From Roseateles toxinivorans (GTDB lineage Bacteria > Pseudomonadota > Gammaproteobacteria > Burkholderiales > Burkholderiaceae_C): a stretch of 49,721 nucleotides of DNA. The position numbers and the translations under genes are program-made. The stretch spans positions 1 to 49,721 of the forward strand of contig NZ_SNXS01000019.1 in the NCBI RefSeq assembly GCF_004362525.1, given 5' to 3'. Below are positions 10,173 through 18,750 of this stretch, piece by piece. Positions within the stretch are counted from its first letter, which is position 1, and each line of letters begins with the position of its first letter. Under the pieces are notes generated by a model. The model ran no database searches and was not told where the DNA came from. It worked only from the letters and a program-made list of their open reading frames with translations.

Positions 10173-11396
10173 TCAGGCGCGGGCTGCGCGCAGATTCTGC
10201 GAGAAGGCACGCAATTCGGCGATACCGCTTTCCTCGGCCTTGCGGCACCAGGCTTGCAGGTCATGGACCAGTTGCTCGGCCGACACATTGGTGCGCGTCC
10301 ACAGCAAGCGGAGCTCTTCGCGCATCAGTACCAGCTTGTCCAGCGCCGGGCTGGCGGCGCGAGCGCCGGCCAGTTCGGCATGCACAGCCTGTGGGATGCG
10401 GTCTTCGTCACGATGCAGCCAGGTCTTGGCGGCCTTGAGCTGCTTCCATTGGACGCTGTGTTCATGCCCCTGTGCCTGCAGCTTGGCAAGTTCGACCGCG
10501 CAAGCCGCCTTCAGTTCACGGCCATACTTGGCCATCACTTCATAGCGGTTGGCAATGATGGCTTCCAGGGTGTCCTTGTCGGCCACCGGCTTGATCACAC
10601 CGTGGCGCAGCATAGGCGGGGTCTTGCGGACCTTGGCCAGACCGACCATCTCCATCGCACGGATATAGGCCCAGCCGATGTCGAATTCATAGGGCTTGAC
10701 CGACAACTTGGCCGAGGTCGGGTAGGTGTGGTGGTTGTTGTGCAACTCCTCACCGCCGATGATGATGCCCCAGGGCGAAATATTGGTCGAAGCATCCGGC
10801 GCTTCGAAATTGCGGTAGCCGCGGTGATGCGCCAGGCCGTTGATGATGCCGGCAGCGGTGATCGGGATCCAGGCCATTTGCAGCGCCCAGACCGACAGGC
10901 CCGCGGCGCCGAACAGCAACAGGTCGACAATCATCATCAGGCCCACACCTTGCCAGGTGAAGCGGCTGTACAGATTGCGCTCAACCCAGTCGTCCGGCGT
11001 CTGATGGCCGTACTTCTTCAGCGTTTCCTGGTTCTTCGCCTCGGCGCGATAGAGCTCGGCACCGCGGGTCAGCACGGTCTTGATGCCGTGGGTCACCGGG
11101 CTGTGCGGGTCCTCCACGGTCTCGCACTTGGCGTGATGCTTGCGGTGGATGGAGACCCACTCCTTGGTCACCTGGCCGGTCGTGGCCCAGAGCCAGAAGC
11201 GGAAGAAGTGGGCGGGAATCGGGTGCAGATCCAGCGAGCGGTGGGCCTGGCAGCGATGCAGGTAGATGGTGACGGCCGCGATCGTGATGTGCGTCATCAC
11301 CAGTGCAGACACCAGAATCTGCCAGCCGCTGGCATGGGTGATGCCGTTGGCCAGCCAATCCACCAGTGCGTCATGCACCATCATCAGTTCATTCAT
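10173..11396 (-). CDS. Membrane acyl-CoA/acyl-lipid desaturase (delta-9 type)
   Basis: 407-residue integral membrane di-iron desaturase that introduces a double bond into saturated acyl chains, adjusting membrane fluidity. All three histidine boxes are present: HRCQAH (47-52), HRKHH (84-88) and HNNHH (219-223). Hydrophobic helices lie at about 25-45, 65-75 and 150-190. A ~120-residue C-terminal extension rich in Arg and Ala is longer than in minimal stearoyl desaturases. Start ATG 11396; MNELMMVHDALVDW begins the protein. It is transcribed alone, with a promoter-like TACAAT and repeated sites upstream. Confidence 0.92.
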   Translation of the reverse strand: MNELMMVHDALVDWLANGITHASGWQILVSALVMTHITIAAVTIYLHRCQAHRSLDLHPIPAHFFRFWLWATTGQVTKEWVSIHRKHHAKCETVEDPHSPVTHGIKTVLTRGAELYRAEAKNQETLKKYGHQTPDDWVERNLYSRFTWQGVGLMMIVDLLLFGAAGLSVWALQMAWIPITAAGIINGLAHHRGYRNFEAPDASTNISPWGIIIGGEELHNNHHTYPTSAKLSVKPYEFDIGWAYIRAMEMVGLAKVRKTPPMLRHGVIKPVADKDTLEAIIANRYEVMAKYGRELKAACAVELAKLQAQGHEHSVQWKQLKAAKTWLHRDEDRIPQAVHAELAGARAASPALDKLVLMREELRLLWTRTNVSAEQLVHDLQAWCRKAEESGIAELRAFSQNLRAARA

Positions 11397-11461
11397 TCAG
11401 TCCAGACCTTTCCCGGCGAGCGGGCTAGTAAAGAGGCGCGCGTGGCTTGCACGCAACTCGA

Positions 11462-11508
11462 ATTGTAGGCGAGTCACCCTAGGCGGATATGGCAGTAGTT
11501 CACCCTAG
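11462..11508 (-). promoter_or_regulatory. Desaturase promoter with two direct repeats
   Basis: On the minus strand TACAAT (11462-11467) is a plausible -10. Two identical CTAGGGTGA sequences (11474-11482 and 11500-11508) lie 26 bases apart just upstream, overlapping where a -35 would be. No good -35 is present, which suits control by an activator or repressor that binds the repeats. The regulator is unknown. Confidence 0.45.
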
Positions 11509-11560
11509 CCCCTCAAATCGATGGCCGCGAAGCCATGTCAACAGGGTTAGATCAAAGAAA

Positions 11561-12820
11561 CTACTTGCGTTCCCACACCGCGGCAAAGAAACCGTCGGTG
11601 TGATGGCGATGCGGCCACAAGCGCAAGAAGCCGTTCTGATCCAGGCTTGCAGCTTGGGACACATGGGCTTTTTCCAAGACCTCGGCGGCCGGCAAGGCCA
11701 CAAAGTCCTTGTGCTCGGCACTGAAGGCGTTGGCAATGTCCTCGTTTTCGCTTTGCAGCAGGCTGCAGGTGGCATAGACGAGGCGCCCGCCCGATTTCAG
11801 CAGCCGGGCGGCGCTGGCCAGGATGGCGGCCTGCTTGACGCGCAACTCCTCGACTGCCTTCGGCGATTGGCGCCATTTCAAGTCCGGATTGCGGCGCAGC
11901 GTACCCAGGCCAGAGCAGGGGGCATCGACCAGCACGCGGTCGATCTTGCCGGTCAGGCGCTTGATGCGCTCGTCGCGCTCATGGGCAATCTGCGCCGGAT
12001 AGACGTTGGACAGGCCGCTGCGCGCCATGCGCGGCTTCAGCGCATCCAGCCGGTGGCCGGACACATCGAAGGCGTACAAGCGACCGGTGTTGCGCATTGC
12101 CGCGCCCAGCGCAAGGGTCTTGCCGCCGGCGCCGGCGCAGAAGTCCACCACCATCTCGCTGCGCTTGGCGTCCAGCAGCAGGGCCAGCAGCTGGCTGCCC
12201 TCATCCTGTACCTCGACCAGGCCCTTGGTGAACAGCTCCAGCTTGTTCAGCGCCGGCTTGCCCGGCACGCGCAGGCCCCAGGGCGAATAGGGTGTGGGCT
12301 CGGATTCGATGCCGGCGGCCTTCAGCGCCGCCTGCACCTCCTCGCGCTTGGACTTCAGCAGGTTGACACGCAGATCGAGCTCGGCACCCTCGTTGAGGCT
12401 GGCGGCCAGCGGCCAGAAGTCTTCTTCGCCCAGCTGGGCCATCAGCGGATTGGCCAACCAATCGGGCAGGTTGTGGCGCAGCTTGGGCGCCAGCGTGCTG
12501 CGATCAATGGCCTGCACGCCGGCGAGCCATTTCTGCTCGTGCGACTCCATGCAGGCCTGGAGAAATTTGTCGCTGCCCTGCCAACCCAGCAGGGTCAGGC
12601 GGCGCTCCATGGGGCCGAAGCCGGTTTGGGCGAAGTGCTGGAACAGCAGGCGCTGGCGCAGCACGGTGTAAACCGTCTCGGCCAGGGTGTGGCGCTCGCG
12701 CTGGCCCAGATTCTTGTGCTTGCGAAAATAGTTGGACACCACGGAATCCGCGGGCATGTCGAATTGCAGCACCTGGTGCAGCAATTCGGTGGTCATTTCT
12801 AGAAGGGCATTAGGATGCAT
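11561..12820 (-). CDS. RsmB/NOP-family rRNA cytosine-5 methyltransferase
   Basis: 419-residue SAM-dependent RNA m5C methyltransferase. SAM motif VVDFCAGAGGKTLALG, DVSGHRLDAL, catalytic-region DAPCSGLGTLRRNPD and the second active cysteine in YATCSLLQSEN are intact. The N-terminal ~150 residues resemble the helical RNA-binding region of RsmB-type enzymes. I start at ATG 12820 (MHPNALLEMTTELLHQVLQF); the frame is open further upstream to 13465, but that part overlaps and opposes the DUF1653 gene. It is not in the usual fmt-rsmB setting, so I do not assign rsmB itself. Confidence 0.9.
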   Translation of the reverse strand: MHPNALLEMTTELLHQVLQFDMPADSVVSNYFRKHKNLGQRERHTLAETVYTVLRQRLLFQHFAQTGFGPMERRLTLLGWQGSDKFLQACMESHEQKWLAGVQAIDRSTLAPKLRHNLPDWLANPLMAQLGEEDFWPLAASLNEGAELDLRVNLLKSKREEVQAALKAAGIESEPTPYSPWGLRVPGKPALNKLELFTKGLVEVQDEGSQLLALLLDAKRSEMVVDFCAGAGGKTLALGAAMRNTGRLYAFDVSGHRLDALKPRMARSGLSNVYPAQIAHERDERIKRLTGKIDRVLVDAPCSGLGTLRRNPDLKWRQSPKAVEELRVKQAAILASAARLLKSGGRLVYATCSLLQSENEDIANAFSAEHKDFVALPAAEVLEKAHVSQAASLDQNGFLRLWPHRHHTDGFFAAVWERK

Positions 12821-12864
12821 CTGGCGATTATCCCAGCCCTGCCTTACCAGCCCTGAATCTGCCC

Positions 12865-13107
12865 ATGTCAGACAACGATCTGCCCGCCCTCCCCGACACG
12901 CCACTGGGCCCCTACAGACATTACAAAGGCGGCGAATACGAGGTCCTCGGCGTGGTCCGTCACAGCGAGACCCTGGAGCCGCTGGTGCTCTACCGGCCGT
13001 TGTACAAGGCCAGCGGCTTCTGGGTGCGACCGCACGCGATGTTCTTCGGCAGCCTGAACGTCGATGGCCGTGAAGTGCAGCGCTTTGCACCGATGAACGA
13101 GACCTGA
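12865..13107 (+). CDS. DUF1653 domain protein
   Basis: 80-residue small protein. GPYRHYKGGEYEVLGVVRHS, then LVLYRPLY and FWVRPHAMFFGSLNVDGREV, match the DUF1653 pattern of a small beta barrel. Function is unknown. Its TGA stop overlaps the ATG of the next gene by one base (TGATG), so the two are coupled. Confidence 0.88.
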   Translation: MSDNDLPALPDTPLGPYRHYKGGEYEVLGVVRHSETLEPLVLYRPLYKASGFWVRPHAMFFGSLNVDGREVQRFAPMNET

Positions 13108-13769
13108 TGCACACCACCCTGACGCAGCTCAGCGTGCGCCCGCGCCTGATGGTGTCCGTCGGCCTGGGCCTGGTCGTGGCGCTGCTGCTGCCCGGCCCGC
13201 TGCATGCCACCACCCGCGGTCTGCTGGGCTGGAATGCCGCCGTCTGGCTGTATTTGCTGCTCGTGGCGCGGATGATGCACCGCGCCGACGAAGGCCATCT
13301 GCGCCGCAGCGCCGTGCAGCAGGCCGATGGCGCGCCCGTCGTGCTGCTCTTGGCGATCACGGCGGCGCTGGCCAGCCTGGCGGCGATCGCGCTGGAGCTC
13401 TCCCATGTGCGCGGCAGCGCCGGCCCGGGCTGGCAACACATGGTGCTGACCCTGGGCACCATCACCGGCTCCTGGCTGCTGCTGCCGCTGGAATTCGCGC
13501 TGGCCTATGCCAGCCGCTACTACGGCCAGGCCAAAGCTGTCAGCGGCTTGTGCTTCCCCAGCGACGAAGACGGCAAACCCAAGCTGGAGCCGGACTACAT
13601 CGATTTCCTGTACTTCGCCTTCACGATTGCCGCCACCTCGCAGACCTCGGATATCGCCGTCACCACACGCGGCATGCGCCAGCTGGTGCTGCTGCACGCG
13701 GTGCTGTCCTTCGCCTTCAACACCATTCTCCTGGCCTTGACGATCAATATCGTCGCCGGCCTGCTGTGA
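13107..13769 (+). CDS. DUF1345 inner-membrane protein
   Basis: 220 residues with about five hydrophobic helices and the DUF1345 core, including LKYIDFLYFAFT-like segment YIDFLYFAFTIAATSQTSDI and a C-terminal FNTILLALTINIVAGLL. The conserved T-x-Q-T-S-D signature is well known in this family, but no function has been shown. It is translationally coupled to the DUF1653 gene. Its stop codon directly touches the stop codon of convergent purN (TGATCA at 13767-13772), leaving no room for a terminator. Confidence 0.88.
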   Translation: MHTTLTQLSVRPRLMVSVGLGLVVALLLPGPLHATTRGLLGWNAAVWLYLLLVARMMHRADEGHLRRSAVQQADGAPVVLLLAITAALASLAAIALELSHVRGSAGPGWQHMVLTLGTITGSWLLLPLEFALAYASRYYGQAKAVSGLCFPSDEDGKPKLEPDYIDFLYFAFTIAATSQTSDIAVTTRGMRQLVLLHAVLSFAFNTILLALTINIVAGLL

Positions 13770-14396
13770 TCAGATCAGCGCCTGGGCACGGCCCTGGAGT
13801 TGCGTGACCAGGCCGTTCTCGACCGCCAGTTCATCCTGCACCAGCCAGCGCACGGCACGCGGATAGATCTCGTGCTCGCGTACCAGTACGCGCGCTGACA
13901 AGGTGGCCTCGCTGTCGCCGGGCAGCACCGGCACCACCGCCTGGGCGATGATGGGGCCGTGGTCGAGTTCCGGCGTGACCAGATGCACGGTGGCGCCCGC
14001 CACCTTGCAGCCGGCCTCCAGCGCGCGCTGGTGCGTGTGCAGGCCCGGGAAGGCCGGCAGCAGCGAGGGGTGGATGTTCAGCAGGCGGCCGTCGAAGGCG
14101 CGCACGAAGTCGGCCGACAGAATGCGCATGAAGCCGGCCAGCACCACCACATCGGGGGCGTAGCTCTGGATCACGCGGGCCAGCTCGGTATCGAAGGCCG
14201 CGCGCTCGGCAAAGGCCTTGTGATCGACCAGCGCCGTGGCAATGCCATGCTCGGCCGCGAAGGCCAGGCCGCCGGCGCCGGGCCGGTTGCTGATCACTGC
14301 GGCAATACGGGCCGGCCAGCCCTCGGCCGCACAGGCCTTGACGATGGCTTCCATATTGGAGCCGCGGCCCGAGATCAGGATCACGATGTTTTTCAT
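13770..14396 (-). CDS. purN: Phosphoribosylglycinamide formyltransferase (GART)
   Basis: 208-residue enzyme that transfers a formyl group from 10-formyl-THF to GAR in purine synthesis. The N-terminal MKNIVILISGRGSNMEAIV binds the substrate phosphate. Catalytic Asn and His sit in NIHPSLLPAFPGLHTHQRAL and the catalytic Asp in TPELDHGPIIAQA. ATG 14396 gives the canonical N-terminus; a nine-codon extension upstream is not conserved. It is divergent from trpS with a 72-base gap. Confidence 0.96.
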   Translation of the reverse strand: MKNIVILISGRGSNMEAIVKACAAEGWPARIAAVISNRPGAGGLAFAAEHGIATALVDHKAFAERAAFDTELARVIQSYAPDVVVLAGFMRILSADFVRAFDGRLLNIHPSLLPAFPGLHTHQRALEAGCKVAGATVHLVTPELDHGPIIAQAVVPVLPGDSEATLSARVLVREHEIYPRAVRWLVQDELAVENGLVTQLQGRAQALI

Positions 14397-14468
14397 GGGT
14401 CGGCAGTGTAGCCCTGCGCGCAAATGCTTGACTGCCTACAATCTGGCTCCCCCGACCGGCCTGCCTCC

Positions 14469-15488
14469 ATGACTCCAGACACCTCCCCCGCCGCCCCGCC
14501 ACGCCAGCGTGTGCTGTCGGGCATGCGCCCCACCGGCGCCCTGCACCTGGGCCACTACCACGGGGCGCTGAAGAACTGGGTGCGTCTGCAGAGCGAGTTC
14601 GATTGCTTCTTCTTCGTCGCCGACTGGCATGCGATGACCACGCATTACCAGGACCATGCCGACATCGAACGCAATGTCTATGACATGGTGGTCGACTGGC
14701 TGGCCGCCGGCATAGACCCCGAGCAGGCGACACTGTTCATCCAGAGCCGCATGCCCGAGCATGCCGAGCTGTTCACGCTGCTGGCGATGAGCACGCCGCT
14801 GAGCTGGCTGGAGCGCATGCCCAGCTACAAGGACATGCTGGAGAAGAACCGCGAGCCCGCGACCTACGGCCTGCTCGGCTATCCGCTGCTGCAGGCGGCC
14901 GACATCCTGATCTACAAGGCCGCCTATGTGCCGGTCGGCGAAGACCAGGCCCCCCATGTTGAAGTAACGCGCGAGGTCGCCCGCCGCTTCAACCATGTCT
15001 ACAGCCCCGACCGGCCCATCCTGCCCGAGCCCCAGGCCCTGCTGACAGAGACCTCGCGCCTGACCGGCCTGGACGGCGAGAAGATGAGCAAGAGCTATGG
15101 CAACACCATCGCCATGCGCGACGCGCCAGAGGTGGTGGAGCAGAAGATCAGGCGCATGCCCACCGACCCGCAGCGCATGCGCCGCGACGATGCCGGCGAC
15201 CCCGCGCGTTGCCCGGTCTGGCCGCTGCACCAGCTCTACTCCGATGCCGACACCCAGGCCTGGGCCGCCCAGGGCTGCAGAACGGCCGGCATCGGCTGCC
15301 TGGACTGCAAGCAGCCGGTGATTGACGCCATCAAGAAGGAACAGGAACCCTGGCGGGAGCGGGCCGAGGCCTATCTGAGCAATCCGAAGCAGGTGCACTG
15401 GATCGTCGAGGTCGGCACCGAGCGTGCCCGCGCGGTGGCGCGCAAGACCATGCGCGAGGTACGCACCGCCATGGGCCTGGCCTACTGA
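14469..15488 (+). CDS. trpS: Tryptophan-tRNA ligase
   Basis: 339-residue class I aminoacyl-tRNA synthetase. HIGH-like motif in LSGMRPTGALHLGHYHGALK, active-site residues in CFFFVADWHAMTTHY, GYPLLQAADILIYKA, GEDQAPHVEVTREVARRFN, and the KMSKS loop GEKMSKSYGNTIAMRD are all present. ATG 14469 places the usual short N-terminal tail before the HIGH region. A TACAAT (14437-14442) could be the -10. The stop overlaps the next start (TGATG), so translation is coupled to the DUF3717-DUF1289 gene. Confidence 0.96.
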   Translation: MTPDTSPAAPPRQRVLSGMRPTGALHLGHYHGALKNWVRLQSEFDCFFFVADWHAMTTHYQDHADIERNVYDMVVDWLAAGIDPEQATLFIQSRMPEHAELFTLLAMSTPLSWLERMPSYKDMLEKNREPATYGLLGYPLLQAADILIYKAAYVPVGEDQAPHVEVTREVARRFNHVYSPDRPILPEPQALLTETSRLTGLDGEKMSKSYGNTIAMRDAPEVVEQKIRRMPTDPQRMRRDDAGDPARCPVWPLHQLYSDADTQAWAAQGCRTAGIGCLDCKQPVIDAIKKEQEPWRERAEAYLSNPKQVHWIVEVGTERARAVARKTMREVRTAMGLAY

Positions 15489-15955
15489 TGACCGATCGCA
15501 ACGCCATGGCCGGCATCCACATCACCGACATCGAGTCCGCCATCAACTGGTGGCGGGCACGCTCGCCGTCCGACGGCCTGCAGGCCTGCGCCGAGGTGCT
15601 CGCGCTGGCCGAGGTCTATGGCCTGATGGTCTATCAACGAGAGACGGACTGCGACGAAGACACCATGCCCCTTGAAGCCAAGCTGGCCTGGCTGCGCTGG
15701 TACGAGACCACGCCCGACGCGCCCTGCATAGCCATCTGCTCGACCAGCCAGGGCGATGACTGGTGCAAGGGCTGCGGGCGCAGCTTCGACGAGGTGCAGC
15801 ACTGGCCAGTGATGACGCCCGGCGAAAAGCGCGCCACCTGGCGCCGTATCTCGATGGAGGCCACCGCCTGGCGCTTCAACCGCTATGCCGAGCGGGCAAG
15901 GTCCGCATCAGGCATCGATCATGACGGCGCTCAGGCGGCCGGGGGCCCTGTTTGA
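15488..15955 (+). CDS. DUF3717-DUF1289 fusion protein
   Basis: 155 residues. The first part (10-72) has the DUF3717 pattern HITDIESAINWWRARSP and LALAEVYGLMVY. The second (77-130) is DUF1289: PCIAICSTSQGDDWCKGCGR with Cys80, Cys84, Cys93 and Cys96 as a probable metal site, then DEVQHWPVMTPGEKRATWRR. In other genomes I know these domains as separate small proteins, so the fusion suggests they work together. It is coupled to trpS at its start and overlaps the MATE gene by four bases at its end. Function is unknown. Confidence 0.82.
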   Translation: MTDRNAMAGIHITDIESAINWWRARSPSDGLQACAEVLALAEVYGLMVYQRETDCDEDTMPLEAKLAWLRWYETTPDAPCIAICSTSQGDDWCKGCGRSFDEVQHWPVMTPGEKRATWRRISMEATAWRFNRYAERARSASGIDHDGAQAAGGPV

Positions 15956-17337
15956 GCGCCCCCGCCACCCTGCTCCAGAGCCTGCAACGCATCGCCCCCC
16001 TGGCCTGGCCGGTGTTCATAGGCCAAGTGGCAGTGTTGGCCTTCAGCACCCTGGACACGATGCTGGTGGCCCGCTATGCCGCCGTCGATCTGGCGGCACT
16101 GTCGGTGGGCTCGGCGGTCTACATCACCGTCTTCATCGGTCTGATGGGCGTGGTGCTGGCGCTGAGCCCGATTGCCGGCCAGATGTTCGGCGCCAAGAAG
16201 CTGCACGAGGCCGGCCGCCAGTACCACCAGGCGATCTGGCTGGCGCTGGCGCTGTCGGTGCCGGGCTGCCTGGTGCTGCTGTTCCCGCAGCCCTTTCTGA
16301 ACCTGGCCCAGTCCAGCCCCGAGGTGGCAGACAAGGTGCGCGGCTACCTGGGCGCGCTGGCCTTCTCGCTGCCGGCGGCCCTCCTGTTCACCGCCTTCCG
16401 CGCCTTCAATACCGCCGTGTCGCGGCCCAAGGCGGTGATGGTGCTGCAGCTGGGCGGCCTGGCGATGAAGGTGCCCTTGAGCCTGCTCTTCGTCTATGGC
16501 TTCTCCGTGGGTGACATCCACCTGCCGGCACTGGGCGTGACCGGCTGCGGTATTGCCACAGCCATCGTGATGTGGAGCCAGGTCTTGCTGGCCTGGTGGG
16601 TGACGCGGCACAACGCCTTCTATGCCGACTTCGGCCTGCAGCGGCGTGGCCTGATGCCGCCGGACCGCGCCGCCATCGTCAACCAGCTGCGCCTGGGCAT
16701 ACCGATGGGTTTCACCGTGCTGGTCGAGGTCACCGGCTTCAGCTTCATGGCCATCTTCATCGCGCGCATAGGCGCCACCGCGGTGGCCGGCCACCAGATC
16801 GCCGTCAACCTGGTGTCGCTGCTGTTCATGATGCCCTTGGCCCTGGCCAATGCCACCAGCACCCTGGTGGCCCAGCGCATCGGCGCCCATGAAATGCTCG
16901 ACGCTCGCCGGGTCGGTTGGCATGGCCTGGAGATAGGTCTGCTGGCCGCCGCCCTGCTCGGCGGCCTGGTCTACTTCGGCCGCGATCTGGTGCTGGGCGT
17001 CTACACCCAGGACCCGGCGGTCATCGCCGCCGCACTGCCGCTGCTGGCCTGGCTGTGGGTATTCCATATCGCCGATGCGGCGCAGACGCTGGGCGCCTTC
17101 ATCCTGCGCGCGCACCGCGTCACCACCCTGCCCTCGTTGATCTATGTGCTGGCGCTGTGGGGCGTGGGTCTGGGCGGCGGCTATGCGCTGGCCTTCCATT
17201 CGCAGGGCTGGGCACCGGCCAGCCTGTCGGGCGCGCGTGGCATGTGGGCGGCCTCCACCGCAGGGCTGGTGCTGGCGGGCATCAGCATGTGCGCGCTGCT
17301 GGCGCGGGTGCACAGGGCGGAGCTGCGAAACCCCTGA
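15952..17337 (+). CDS. MATE family multidrug exporter (NorM-like)
   Basis: 461-residue membrane protein with about twelve hydrophobic helices in two similar halves, as in cation-driven MATE antiporters. Family features include WPVFIGQVAVLAFSTLDTML in helix 1, AGQMFGAKKLHEAGRQYHQ, LQLGGLAMKVPLS, and in the second half VEVTGFSFMAIFIARIGATA with GHQIAVNLVSLLFMMPLALA. The start is TTG at 15952, which overlaps the previous stop; no ATG fits. Its stop touches the sensor-kinase stop on the other strand. Substrate is unknown. Confidence 0.93.
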   Translation: MSAPATLLQSLQRIAPLAWPVFIGQVAVLAFSTLDTMLVARYAAVDLAALSVGSAVYITVFIGLMGVVLALSPIAGQMFGAKKLHEAGRQYHQAIWLALALSVPGCLVLLFPQPFLNLAQSSPEVADKVRGYLGALAFSLPAALLFTAFRAFNTAVSRPKAVMVLQLGGLAMKVPLSLLFVYGFSVGDIHLPALGVTGCGIATAIVMWSQVLLAWWVTRHNAFYADFGLQRRGLMPPDRAAIVNQLRLGIPMGFTVLVEVTGFSFMAIFIARIGATAVAGHQIAVNLVSLLFMMPLALANATSTLVAQRIGAHEMLDARRVGWHGLEIGLLAAALLGGLVYFGRDLVLGVYTQDPAVIAAALPLLAWLWVFHIADAAQTLGAFILRAHRVTTLPSLIYVLALWGVGLGGGYALAFHSQGWAPASLSGARGMWAASTAGLVLAGISMCALLARVHRAELRNP

Positions 17338-18720
17338 TCAGCTCAGTGCCGGCAGCTCCAGCACAAAACAGCTGCCCCCGCCATCGCGCGGCAGGCAGCG
17401 CACGGTGCCCTGGTGGCGCAGGGCAATCTGCTTGACCAGGCTCAGGCCCAGGCCCACGCCACCCGCCTGCTCGGCGTGGCCGGGAAGACGGAAGAAGGGT
17501 TCGAAGATGCGCTCGCGCATCGCCTCGGGCACACCGGGGCCGCGGTCGCAGACCTGCAACTGCACCCGCTGGCCCTGCCGAGACAGTATCAACAGCACGT
17601 CCTCGCCACCGTAGCGCTTGGCGTTCTCCAGCAGATTGCGCAGCGCGCGGCGCAGCAGGCGTTCGTCACCCTGCACGCGCAGCGGCGCGGCGCCCTCGGC
17701 CCGCACCTCGGCGCCGGTTCGGGCAGCCTCCTCGGCGGCCAGGCCCAGCATGTCCTGCGGCAGGTCATGGGCCGCGCTGTCGGTCTCCCGTGCCTGGCCG
17801 TCCAGCCGGCTGGCCAGCAGCACCTCTTCGACCAGCGCATCGAGTTCGGCAATATTGGTACGAATCTCCCTGCGCAGCGCCTCGCGCTGGTCCGGCGCTG
17901 CCTCCTCGACCAGGGACAGCGCCATCTTCAGCCGTGCCAGCGGCGAGCGCAGCTCATGGCTGGCATTGGCGAGCAGGCTTTGATGCGAGCGGAACAGCAA
18001 CTCGACCTGGGCCGCCGTGCGGTTGAAGCTGCCGGCCAGGCGCGCGACCTCGTCACTGCCCCTGTCATCGACACGGTAGCTGAGCTGGCCGGCGCCGAAT
18101 TTTTCAACGCCGCTTTGCAGCGTTTCGAGCCGGCGCGTCAGCCGGCGCACGACCGGGAAGGCGCCCAGGGCTACGCCCAGGAACAGCAGCACCAGCAGCA
18201 CGATCAGGGTCAGGCCGTTGTGCCAGGCGGGGGGCAGGCCGGGCAACCAACCGGGCAGCAGCCTGGACTCCATGCGCGGGCCACGCTCCATCGGCGCAGA
18301 AGCGCCAGCCTCGCGAGCCGCACGCACATTGCGCAGAAACGGCCCGCCGCGCATCGTCCACAGAGTGCGGTCGTCTTCGAGGCGCACCGCAAAGCCCTTG
18401 CCGAGCTGCTCCTGCTCGCGCCGCCGGTACGACTCCGAGGTGGCAATGCGATGACCGCTGGCATCGTCCAGCGCCAGCGGTAGGCGCAGGCGCTGCGACC
18501 AGTCCAGCAGGGCCTCGGCCTGTTCGTCGGGCGGCGTATCAGCGCCGGGCAGCGAGCGATGAATCAAGGTGGCCATGGCGGCCAGACGCTCGGTGGCGGC
18601 GGCGTCAGAGCGCTCGCGCTCCTGTTCAAACTGGCGCTGAAACAACCAGCCCGAGCCAAAGGCAAAGGCCAGCAAAAGCACCACCAGGGTCAGGTAAATG
18701 CGAAGGTAGAGTGACTTCAA
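17338..18720 (-). CDS. Sensor histidine kinase (CpxA/RstB type)
   Basis: 460-residue inner-membrane kinase. Helix 1 is at about 5-27, a periplasmic sensor domain of roughly 150 residues follows, helix 2 is at about 172-195, then HAMP. The phosphoacceptor is His255 in SHELRSPLARLK. The N box is LRNLLENAKRYGG, the G boxes are DRGPGVPEAMRERIFEPFF and GVGLGLSLVKQIA. It lies 30 bases after the response regulator and third in the order spy-like, regulator, kinase. By analogy with CpxA it may sense envelope stress; the periplasmic domain gives no ligand. Confidence 0.94.
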   Translation of the reverse strand: MKSLYLRIYLTLVVLLLAFAFGSGWLFQRQFEQERERSDAAATERLAAMATLIHRSLPGADTPPDEQAEALLDWSQRLRLPLALDDASGHRIATSESYRRREQEQLGKGFAVRLEDDRTLWTMRGGPFLRNVRAAREAGASAPMERGPRMESRLLPGWLPGLPPAWHNGLTLIVLLVLLFLGVALGAFPVVRRLTRRLETLQSGVEKFGAGQLSYRVDDRGSDEVARLAGSFNRTAAQVELLFRSHQSLLANASHELRSPLARLKMALSLVEEAAPDQREALRREIRTNIAELDALVEEVLLASRLDGQARETDSAAHDLPQDMLGLAAEEAARTGAEVRAEGAAPLRVQGDERLLRRALRNLLENAKRYGGEDVLLILSRQGQRVQLQVCDRGPGVPEAMRERIFEPFFRLPGHAEQAGGVGLGLSLVKQIALRHQGTVRCLPRDGGGSCFVLELPALS

Positions 18721-18750
18721 AAGTCGGGCCCGAGACGGTGAAGAGCAGGC

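Noticed and set aside
12821-13465. A 215-residue N-terminal extension of the RNA methyltransferase
   Set aside because: It is antisense to the DUF1653 and DUF1345 genes and is unlike the family; high GC leaves frames open by chance.
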